A DNA stretch of 64,000 nucleotides, taken from positions 17,771-81,770 of the forward strand of contig JAEUGW010000026.1 of the NCBI GenBank assembly GCA_016795565.1, written 5' to 3'. Origin of the DNA: Opitutaceae bacterium (GTDB taxonomy: Bacteria > Verrucomicrobiota > Verrucomicrobiia > Opitutales > Opitutaceae). Below are positions 47,591-54,713 of the stretch, piece by piece. A program made the translations under genes and the position numbers. The stretch's first letter is position 1, and every line of letters starts with the position of its first letter. The notes beneath the pieces are model-generated. The model saw nothing but the letters and a program-made list of their open reading frames with translations. It did no database searches and was not told the origin of the DNA.

Positions 47591-47897
47591 GTTCCCGGAA
47601 CCGCCGGGCCCGGCCCGGCAGTTTCGCCCTGGCCGAAGCGCGCCGACGCGATGCCCCGTATCCGGAGCCCGGGCATCGCCGGGCATTTGGTATGACAGGC
47701 GGGCGGGCGGCGGGGTGATTGGCTGAAAGTTCCGGCCCGCACCCTGCGTTGGGTAAATCCATGCCGCCATTCGTCCCGGGCTGCGCGCTATTTCGGCTGA
47801 CTTTTCCCGCCCCCACGTTAATCAGACGCAAGCCGCTGTTCAGCTCTCAGCTCTCAGCTCTCAGCCCCCCTCCCCTCTTCCCCAACCCGCACACCCC
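47591..47897. other. Intergenic region with short palindromes and CAGCTCT heptamers
   Basis: This 307-bp gap holds CGGGCATTTGGTAT (47680-47693), which is the exact inverse of ATACCAAATGCCCG at 53577-53590, and 3.4 tandem copies of the 7-nt unit CAGCTCT at 47841-47864, shortly before the next start codon. No gene is seen. Confidence 0.55.
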
Positions 47898-49490
47898 ATG
47901 CCCCCTGACTTCAATCCCGCCGCTTGGTTGAACTATGCCAAGTGGGCCGTCATCGCCTACCTCCTGTTCTACGGCGCGATGGCGTTCGGCCTCAGCCTGC
48001 TGGCCGCCCGCGTGCGCCAGCGCTCCGCCTGGCTGGCGTGGTTTCCGGTGCTGAACTATTACCTGATGTGCCGGCTGGCCGGCGCGTCGCTCCTGCTGAT
48101 CCTGCCGGCGCTGATTCCCTTCCTGAACCTGATCGTGTTCGCCTACCTCGGCGCCGTCATGGCGAAGCGCGTCGGCCGCAGCCCGGCCCTCGGCGTCCTG
48201 TTCGGTGTCCCCGTGCTGGGCAACCTCGTGCCGCTCCTGCTGGGCGCCGGCGGCCGCACCGCTGCGGAGTCGGCCGAGCCACCCCCGGTTCGCCCGCCCC
48301 TCGTCACCGCCCTGATCCACGCCGGCGTGGCGCTCAGCCTCGTCGCGCTCACCGGTGCCGGCTTCATCGCGGCGAGCCGGATGTCCCGGGCCCCGGCCGC
48401 TACCGCCGCGCAGGCGACCGCGACCCTGCCGGCGCGCCTGGCGGGCACGTTCACCGAGTTCCCCATTGACACCGCGACGGACAACCCGGCGCGCCCCACG
48501 CAGGTCGTCAGCGAAAGTTATGCCGAACCCGCCGGGGGTGAATCCCGCGGCGGCGGCCAGATTTCCAGCCAGCAGCTGCCGCCCTGGATCCCGCTCGCCT
48601 CATTGCCGACCCTGGCGGAGAACGCCACCTCGGCCGAATACTTGACCGCCGGCGCCGGGGCGAAGGTGAACGTGGTGACGCTCTCCATGCGCGACTCCCA
48701 CAACGGCGAACTCACCCTGCCGACGCGCCAGCAGCTGGCCGAGATCGCGCCCGACGCCACCGTCACCGGCCTGGAGTTGTCCACCCCCGGGAACGTGACC
48801 TACCGCGGCTTCCGCGTCTCCACCGCCCTCGCCGTCTATTTCGCGCTGCGTCGGGGCGACACCAACACCGCCATCCTGATCTCCGCCCAGGAAGTCGCCG
48901 GCATGGCCGTGGCCGAGCGCCTCGCCCGCAATGTCGGCAACGGTCAGGGCCTGCTCGAGGAGGAGCAATACCGCGGCGCCTTCAGCCGGCTGCCCCCGCC
49001 GCCCCCGGGCACCAGCGTGCAGATGGTGCGGACCATCACCCAGGCCGACATCATCGCCGAGGTCGCCAAGCTGGACGCCGCCATGGCGAACAACCGGCAG
49101 GACCCGGAGATGGCCAGGTTCGCCGAACTCCTCCCGCTGGTTAAGACCGTGGTGCCCCGCTCCATCTCGATCGCCGGGTATGCCGCCGGCATGGATTCCA
49201 ACGACGGCTTCATCGCCGGCGTGGCCGGCTACACCAGCGGCTCCAACGCCTGGACCGCGATGCAGGCGCTGCGCACGCTGCAGACCTTCCTCCCGCCCGG
49301 CCTGCCGGTGGCGGTCACGACAATCGACGTCGGCGGCTCCACCGCCTTCGCGGTGGACGCCGTGGACAATGGGAAACCATTTGGCGCCATCCTCCTGCGC
49401 CGGGGCTCCTCCATCGCCGCGCTGACCGGCGTGAACACGACATCGCAAGCCCTGCGCCCCTGGGCCGAAGGCTACGCCCGGGAAAAATAG
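47898..49490 (+). CDS. Membrane protein with N-terminal DUF5684-like domain
   Basis: A 530-residue protein. Residues 10-120 have about three or four membrane segments in the DUF5684-like pattern (SAWLAWFPVLNYYLMCRLAG, then IVFAYLGAVMAKRVGRSPALGVL). A further helix lies at about 135-160. The rest (about 165-530) is soluble and probably periplasmic, with a beta-rich region containing VTLSMRDSHNGELTLP and TPGNVTYRGFRVSTALA. I do not recognise this part. Convergent with the Doc gene. Confidence 0.7.
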   Translation: MPPDFNPAAWLNYAKWAVIAYLLFYGAMAFGLSLLAARVRQRSAWLAWFPVLNYYLMCRLAGASLLLILPALIPFLNLIVFAYLGAVMAKRVGRSPALGVLFGVPVLGNLVPLLLGAGGRTAAESAEPPPVRPPLVTALIHAGVALSLVALTGAGFIAASRMSRAPAATAAQATATLPARLAGTFTEFPIDTATDNPARPTQVVSESYAEPAGGESRGGGQISSQQLPPWIPLASLPTLAENATSAEYLTAGAGAKVNVVTLSMRDSHNGELTLPTRQQLAEIAPDATVTGLELSTPGNVTYRGFRVSTALAVYFALRRGDTNTAILISAQEVAGMAVAERLARNVGNGQGLLEEEQYRGAFSRLPPPPPGTSVQMVRTITQADIIAEVAKLDAAMANNRQDPEMARFAELLPLVKTVVPRSISIAGYAAGMDSNDGFIAGVAGYTSGSNAWTAMQALRTLQTFLPPGLPVAVTTIDVGGSTAFAVDAVDNGKPFGAILLRRGSSIAALTGVNTTSQALRPWAEGYAREK

Positions 49491-49515
49491 CGCCGGCTTC
49501 TGGCTTCCGTTCTCG

Positions 49516-49947
49516 TCAGCCCTTCCGCTTTCGGGATTTCTTCTTCGGCGGACCCACCAACGCCTTGAGCCGCTTCGTGGTCTGATCCCGGTCCAATTTC
49601 GACGCGGCCACGTCGAGGACGAGTTCTTCCCAGTCCGGACCGTCGGCCGCCGGCTCGAGGCCGTTTAGTCGGAGGAACAGCACACACGCACCGAGGGCAA
49701 CACGCTTGTTGCCGTCCACGAACGGGTGATTCCGGCAAAGATAGAAAAGGTAGGCCGCGGCCACCTCCTCCATGCTGCCATAGACTGATTGCCCGCCGAA
49801 TGTGGCCTGCGGCGCGGCCACTGCGGATTCGAGCAGGGCGTCGTCGCGCAGCCCGTCAGAGCCGCCAAACTGCGCGATGGCCGCGGCATGGACCTGCCTC
49901 ACCAGCTCAACCGGCAGGAAGTAGCAGTTGTCCGGCGTGGTGCTCAT
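49516..49947 (-). CDS. doc: Doc-family toxin (Fic fold)
   Basis: A 143-residue protein with the Doc version of the Fic motif, HPFVDGNKRVAL (H-x-F-x-D-G-N-K-R), near residues 73-84. Doc phosphorylates elongation factor Tu and stops translation. Its antitoxin is encoded just upstream with a 4-bp overlap. The C-terminus has a basic tail (KKKSRKRKG). Confidence 0.92.
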   Translation of the reverse strand: MSTTPDNCYFLPVELVRQVHAAAIAQFGGSDGLRDDALLESAVAAPQATFGGQSVYGSMEEVAAAYLFYLCRNHPFVDGNKRVALGACVLFLRLNGLEPAADGPDWEELVLDVAASKLDRDQTTKRLKALVGPPKKKSRKRKG

Positions 49948-50171
49948 GCCAGCCGCTTCATCGTCCGGGCGTAGTCTTTCATCACCTGCCTCACGGCCGC
50001 CGACGCCTCCTCGGGTGCGACGACCGGCCGGACCGGCGTGAGGTAGATCGCCCCGCCCTCGTGGACCGTCAGGTTCACCTGATCGCCCACCTTCAGGCGC
50101 GCCAGGTCCATGAGCGCCGCGTCCAGCATGATGCCCTGCGAGTTGCCGACCTTGGTGATGGTTTTGATCAT
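49944..50171 (-). CDS. AbrB/MazE-type antitoxin
   Basis: A 75-residue protein with a SpoVT-AbrB swapped-hairpin domain (MIKTITKVGNSQGIMLD, then LKVGDQVNLTVHEGGAIYLTPV). The C-terminal helix would bind and neutralise Doc. The operon should be autoregulated by the antitoxin. An AbrB-type rather than Phd-type partner for Doc is a known variant. Confidence 0.9.
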   Translation of the reverse strand: MIKTITKVGNSQGIMLDAALMDLARLKVGDQVNLTVHEGGAIYLTPVRPVVAPEEASAAVRQVMKDYARTMKRLA

Positions 50172-50270
50172 GGCGTAATACTATGTTTTACCGCCGCTGG
50201 ATGTCAAGGCGCCGCTGCCGCCCCGGCCTCATGCCCAAGGGCACGCTCAAGCGCTTCCCGGCTGCTCTGC

Positions 50271-50308
50271 CGGGTTGAGTTTTTGCGCCGACCTGCCTTG
50301 CTCCGCCG
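50271..50308 (+). repeat. CGGGTTGAGTTTTTGCGCCG repeat, copy 1
   Basis: About 37 nt, nearly identical to 53816-53852 (two differences). The two copies are in the same orientation and bracket the padR-ADOP unit and its downstream REP element. It is preceded by a CCCGGC/GCCGGG hairpin. Confidence 0.75.
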
Positions 50309-50447
50309 TCTTCTTCCTGGCGGCTTTGCACCTCTGCGGAAGGTCGAGCACCCGAAAACTGTTCTGATCAGGCCCAAGCGCATCCCAGCCTGCGCCAGCC
50401 GCACGACGAATAAGGCTTGATCCAACGTGCCCCGCCGTCGCGGAAAT

Positions 50448-50468
50448 TTGTAACGCAATGCGTTACAA
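50448..50468. promoter_or_regulatory. Perfect palindrome upstream of padR, candidate PadR operator
   Basis: TTGTAACGCA-A-TGCGTTACAA has 10-bp arms and a 1-nt centre and lies 71 bp upstream of the padR start. PadR regulators often bind such palindromes in their own promoters. A likely ribosome site, AGGTGAG, stands at 50527-50533, ahead of the ATG. Confidence 0.6.
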
Positions 50469-50538
50469 GCCATGGCTTGCCTTGGACAGTCTAGGGAAGA
50501 GTCTTGACCACTGCCTTAGAACATCTAGGTGAGTGGCC

Positions 50539-50868
50539 ATGGCCAAAAAAGAAGACCTCCTCCAGGGCACCCTCGACATGCTCGTGCTGCGCGTCCTCAG
50601 CCGCGGCGAACTCCACGGCTGGGGCATCACGCTCAAGCTGGAACAGCTCTCCAAGAGCGCGCTGCAGGTGGACGAGGGCTCCCTCTACCCCGCCCTTTAC
50701 CGCATGGAGGAAAAGGGCTGGATCGAGGCCGAGTGGCGCACCACCGAAAACAACCGCCGCGCGAAATACTACTCCCTCACCCGCGCCGGCCGCAAACAGC
50801 TCGAGGTCGCCACCGAGAGCTGGGACCGCATGTCCGCCATCATCGCCCTCGTGATGCAGTCCGCCTGA
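50539..50868 (+). CDS. PadR-family transcriptional regulator
   Basis: A 109-residue regulator with the PadR winged helix: KEDLLQGTLDMLVLRVLSRGELHGWGI, then VDEGSLYPALYRMEEKGWIEAEW and the wing NNRRAKYYSLTRAGRKQL. The ATG at 50539 is preferred because AGGTGAG stands 5-6 bp upstream; a GTG at 50533 is inside that site. It belongs to the PadR/ADOP pair, in which the regulator controls the adjacent permease. Confidence 0.92.
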   Translation: MAKKEDLLQGTLDMLVLRVLSRGELHGWGITLKLEQLSKSALQVDEGSLYPALYRMEEKGWIEAEWRTTENNRRAKYYSLTRAGRKQLEVATESWDRMSAIIALVMQSA

Positions 50869-50916
50869 GCCACCGCTGTCCTCCGTTCACTGTTCTCTGT
50901 CTTCCGCCCCCTCCCC

Positions 50917-53577
50917 ATGAATCCCCTCCACCGCTTCGTCCGCCCCCTTCGCGCCCTGTTCGGCAAAGGCAAACTCGAACGCGACATGGCCGAGGAGATG
51001 CGCTTCCACCTCGAACAGCGCGCGGCGGAGCGAGCGGCCGACGGGCTTTCGCCCGAGGAGGCGCGCCATGCGGCCGAGCGCCGCTTCGGCAACCTGGCCA
51101 GCCTCCAGGAACAGGCGCGCGCGGACCGCGGCTGGCGCTGGCTGGAGAACCTGCTCCTCGACCTGCGCCTCGGCGTCCGCTCCCTCGCGAAGTCCCCCGG
51201 TTTCACTTTCATCGCCATCCTCACGCTCGGCCTCGGCATCGGCGCCAACACCTCGATGTTCAGCCTCGTCAACGGGATCATGCTGAAGCCCCTGCCCTAC
51301 GCCGACGCCGACCGCCTGCAGCATGTCTACCGCGTCACCGCGCAGCAACCGGAGGGCGGCCACTCGCCCGCCGACTTTCTCGACCTGCGGAAGGCGCGCG
51401 AGCCTTACGGTGACTTTGCCGTCTTCGCCTCTGACCGCGTCAGTCTTTCCGACCCGGGCAAACCCGCCGAACTCGCCTTCGCCGGCCGCAGCTCCGCCAA
51501 CCTCTTTGCCCTGCTCGGCGTCGTGCCGCAGCTCGGCCGCAACTTCCTCCCGGACGAGGACAGCCCTGGCCGCAGCCAGGTCGTCATCCTCAGCCAGCGC
51601 ACCTGGCGCAACCGCTACGCCGCGGCGCCCGACATCATCGGCCGCCGCCTCCGCATCGACGGCGAATGGCACGAAGTCGTCGGCGTGCTGCCCGCCTCGT
51701 TCAACGACTGGCGCCACCTCGGCAACGTCGATTTCTTCCGGCCCTTCACCTTCACCCCGGAGTTCTCCCGCGACCGCAAGGCGACCAACCTCCAGCTCTT
51801 CGGTCGCCCGGCCCCGGGCGTGACCCCGGCGGCGGCCGCCGCCTTCGTCGCCGGCTTTGGCGAACGCCTCGTGCGGGCGCACCCCGCGGAGCACGCCGGC
51901 AGCTCCTGGCGCGCCGTGTCCATGCAGGCCACCGCCGCCGGCGACAGCGGCGGCATCATCCTGCCCCTGCTCATCGGGCTTTCGGGCTTCGTCCTGCTCA
52001 TCGCCTGCTCGAACCTCGCCAACCTGCTGCTCGCCCGGACCATGACCCGCGCGCGCGAGTTCGCCGTGCGCGCCGCCATCGGCGCCACGCGCCTCCAACT
52101 GCTGCGCCCGCTCCTGGTCGAGGCGGGGCTCCTTTCCCTGGCCGGCGGCGCCCTGGCCGTCCTCGTGGCCTACGGCTTTCGCAACTGGGCCGCGCTCCGC
52201 TCCACCGGCGACAACGGCGAGTTCGTTTGGTTCGAGGTCGACTGGTCCGTGATGGGCTGGGCCTTCGGGGCGTCGCTGTTCACCGCGGCCGCCTTCGGCC
52301 TCGCCCCCGCGCTGTTCGCGCTGCGGCTCAACCTGAACGACACCCTCAAGTCCGGTGCGCGCGGCTCGACCGGTGGCCGCGGCCAGCAGCGTTTCCGGCA
52401 GCTGCTCATCGTCGGCCAGTTCGCCCTCTCAATGGTGCTCCTCACCGCCGCCGCGCTCTTCATCCGCGGCCTGCACGACCTCCACCACCGTCGCGCGGGC
52501 TGGCAATCCGCCCGATTGGTCACGGGCGGCGTCGCCCTGCCGTCCGGCACCTATGGGGACGCGGAAAAGGTGCACGCGTTCCAGCGTCTCGCCGTCGAGC
52601 GCCTCGCGTCCCTGCCCGGCGTCGAGACCGTCGCGCTCGGCCGCGCCACCCCGTTTTTTCACTGGACCGACGTGCGCAAGTTCCACGTCGCCGGTCGCAC
52701 CCGGCCCGCGCCCGGGCAGGAGCCGGCCGCCATGGTCAACAGCATCAGCCCGGATTTTCTCGCCGCGTTCGAGATGAGGCTCATCGCCGGGCGCGCCTTC
52801 GGGGAAGGCGACCGCGCCACCGCGCCGCGGGTCTACCTCATCGGCCAGGCCACCGCCCGCGCGTGGTTCGGCGCGGAGGACCCGGTCGGCCGCCGCCTCG
52901 CCCAGATCGCCGAGGGCCGCGAGATTTTCACCGGCGAGATCGTGGGGGTCGTCGCCGATTTCCAGTCCGTCGATCCGGACCCCAACCCGGTCGTGCATCA
53001 CGTCTACCAGCCGCTGGCCCAGGAAGCCACGCGGGGCTTCGAGATCGCCGTGCGCGCCGCCCCGGGCATCGCGCCCTCCACCCTCGTGTCCGCGATCCGT
53101 GACACCTTCGCCGCGCTGGACCCTGATCTCCCCGTGCGCCGCCTGCAACCCGCCGACCGGAACATCGACCGCGCGCTTTACCAACTCGGCGTGTTGCGCG
53201 ACATGCTCGGTGCCTTTGGCGGGCTCGGTCTCGCACTGGCCTCACTCGGCATTTACGGCGTCATCGCCCGCACGACCGCGCAGCGCAGCGGCGAATTCGC
53301 CATCCGCCTTGCCCTCGGGGCCGGTCGCCGTGACATCACCCGCCTCGTCTTCGGCCCCGGCCTGCGGCAGGCCCTGGCCGGAGCCCTGCTCGGGTTGATC
53401 GGATCCTATGGCGCCACCCAGGCCATCGCCTCCGCCTTCCCCGGCATCCACACCAATAATCCCGCCGTGCTCGCCGTCACCACGTTGATCCTGGTCATCG
53501 TCGCCCTGCTGGCCTGCTGGCTCCCCGCGCGCCGCGCCGGCAGGATCGACGCCATCGCTGCCCTGCGGGCGGAGTAA
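50917..53577 (+). CDS. ADOP-type ABC permease (MacB/FtsX-like)
   Basis: An 886-residue permease. A soluble N-terminal region (about 15-80, EEMRFHLEQRAAERAADGLSPEEARHAAERRFGN in parts) is typical of the acidobacterial duplicated orphan permease group. Two MacB_PCD-FtsX units follow: helices near 95-115, 345-370, 400-425, 440-465, 490-515, 760-785, 815-840 and 850-870. The PLLIGLSGFVLLIACSNLANLLLAR segment is the usual first FtsX helix. No ATPase gene is adjacent, as expected for this orphan family. Confidence 0.93.
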   Translation: MNPLHRFVRPLRALFGKGKLERDMAEEMRFHLEQRAAERAADGLSPEEARHAAERRFGNLASLQEQARADRGWRWLENLLLDLRLGVRSLAKSPGFTFIAILTLGLGIGANTSMFSLVNGIMLKPLPYADADRLQHVYRVTAQQPEGGHSPADFLDLRKAREPYGDFAVFASDRVSLSDPGKPAELAFAGRSSANLFALLGVVPQLGRNFLPDEDSPGRSQVVILSQRTWRNRYAAAPDIIGRRLRIDGEWHEVVGVLPASFNDWRHLGNVDFFRPFTFTPEFSRDRKATNLQLFGRPAPGVTPAAAAAFVAGFGERLVRAHPAEHAGSSWRAVSMQATAAGDSGGIILPLLIGLSGFVLLIACSNLANLLLARTMTRAREFAVRAAIGATRLQLLRPLLVEAGLLSLAGGALAVLVAYGFRNWAALRSTGDNGEFVWFEVDWSVMGWAFGASLFTAAAFGLAPALFALRLNLNDTLKSGARGSTGGRGQQRFRQLLIVGQFALSMVLLTAAALFIRGLHDLHHRRAGWQSARLVTGGVALPSGTYGDAEKVHAFQRLAVERLASLPGVETVALGRATPFFHWTDVRKFHVAGRTRPAPGQEPAAMVNSISPDFLAAFEMRLIAGRAFGEGDRATAPRVYLIGQATARAWFGAEDPVGRRLAQIAEGREIFTGEIVGVVADFQSVDPDPNPVVHHVYQPLAQEATRGFEIAVRAAPGIAPSTLVSAIRDTFAALDPDLPVRRLQPADRNIDRALYQLGVLRDMLGAFGGLGLALASLGIYGVIARTTAQRSGEFAIRLALGAGRRDITRLVFGPGLRQALAGALLGLIGSYGATQAIASAFPGIHTNNPAVLAVTTLILVIVALLACWLPARRAGRIDAIAALRAE

Positions 53578-53578
53578 T

Positions 53579-53703
53579 ACCAAATGCCCGTAGCTTTTAT
53601 TTTTGTCATCGCGAGGCTCGCGGAGCGGGCCGTGGCGATCCAGCTGGATTGCTTCGTCGCTCCGCTCCTCGCAATGACAGTCCAAAAGCCAAGGGATGTT
53701 GGT
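53579..53703. repeat. Nested palindrome: ACCAAATGCCCG frame around a TCATTGCGAGG REP pair
   Basis: Outer arms 53579-53598 and 53684-53703 are complementary at about 15 of 20 positions. The core at 53604-53679 starts TGTCATCGCGAGG and ends CTCCTCGCAATGACA. The left arm overlaps the CGGGCATTTGGTAT word found inverted at 47680. Confidence 0.65.
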
Positions 53704-53816
53704 TAAGCCGCCCCGCCCGCCGCCGACTCGTGGCAGAAGCTGAAGTGAGTGCCTTCCGCGAGCGCGGCATCCTTGCTTAATAAGCAAGGATGCCCGGCTG
53801 CCGCAGCCTGATGTGT

Positions 53817-53852
53817 CGGGTTGAATTTTTGCGCCGACCTGCCTTGCTCCAC
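53817..53852 (+). repeat. CGGGTTGAATTTTTGCGCCG repeat, copy 2
   Basis: Directly repeated copy of the 50271 element. It ends 3 bp before the phosphatase start codon, so it forms that gene's leader. Confidence 0.75.
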
Positions 53853-53855
53853 CGC

Positions 53856-54533
53856 ATGTTGCAACGCCTCCTCCCCCTCGCCCTGGCCCTGACCCTGGCC
53901 CTTCCTTCCCTGCCCGCCCAGCAGGCGTCGGAGCCGAAGAACCTCTACACGCTCAAGCAGGAGATCAACGCCTACGTCACTTCCGGCGCCTACGGCCGGG
54001 AAGTCGTCCGCGTGGCCGCCGAGGCCAACAAGTATCTCCTCCGGCGCATCCCGCGCGGCATCCCCAAACACGCCAAGCACAGCCAGAAGCTCGCCGTGGT
54101 GTTCGACATCGACGAGACCACGCTCAGCAACGTGCGCCACATCCAGGCCAACGACTACGGCTATCTCCCGAAGGTCTGGGACGCGTGGGTCGCCGAGGGC
54201 CAGGCCACCGCCATCTTCCCCGTGCAGGCCGTCTATAACACCGCCGTGAACGCCAAGGTGGACGTGTTCTTCATCACCGGCCGCAAGCAGAGCGACGCCC
54301 CCGGCACCGAGCGCAACCTGCGCCAGGTCGGCTACGAGACCTGGACGAAGATTTTCTACAAGCCGGACGATTTCGCCGAGAGCACCCGGGCCTTCAAGAT
54401 CGCCACCCGCCGCCAGCTCGCGGCCGAGGGCTACCTCATCATCGCCAACATCGGCGACCAGAACAGCGACCTCGTCGGCGGCTACGCCGAGAAGACCTTC
54501 AAGCTGCCGAATCCGTTCTACCTCGTGAACTGA
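53856..54533 (+). CDS. HAD-family acid phosphatase (class C/IIIB type), exported
   Basis: A 225-residue protein with a signal peptide (about 1-22, LLPLALALTLALPSLPAQ). HAD motif I is VVFDIDETTLSN (about 86-97, nucleophile Asp in D-I-D-E-T), motif II is in VFFITGRK, and the C-terminal IGDQNSDLVGG supplies the metal aspartates. Relatives are periplasmic or surface acid phosphatases such as P4-like enzymes and plant vegetative storage-type phosphatases. It probably releases phosphate from organic esters. Confidence 0.9.
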   Translation: MLQRLLPLALALTLALPSLPAQQASEPKNLYTLKQEINAYVTSGAYGREVVRVAAEANKYLLRRIPRGIPKHAKHSQKLAVVFDIDETTLSNVRHIQANDYGYLPKVWDAWVAEGQATAIFPVQAVYNTAVNAKVDVFFITGRKQSDAPGTERNLRQVGYETWTKIFYKPDDFAESTRAFKIATRRQLAAEGYLIIANIGDQNSDLVGGYAEKTFKLPNPFYLVN

Positions 54534-54535
54534 TT

Positions 54536-54638
54536 TGCCCCGGTTTCGCCGACTTCCGGGCGCTGCCGGAGGGCAGCGCGAAGGCGAGAACCGGGGACAA
54601 ACACCGGGCTGGCAGCAGCCAGCAACGGTGCCGCTCCA
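54536..54638. repeat. Intergenic copy of the two-hairpin repeat found in the SNF2 gene
   Basis: Same layout as 30480-30580. The right-hand hairpin has stem GCTGGC/GCCAGC instead of CCGGCC/GGCCGG but keeps the AGCA loop and the GGACAAACACCGG and AACGGTG flanks. The remaining sequence to the next gene (54639-54713) shows nothing. Confidence 0.85.
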
Positions 54639-54713
54639 CTTCACTTTGCCGGGGCTTCCACTGGTGCCGACGCCCAGAAACAGTGCCCGCGCTGGTTGTG
54701 GCCCCGGCTGCGC

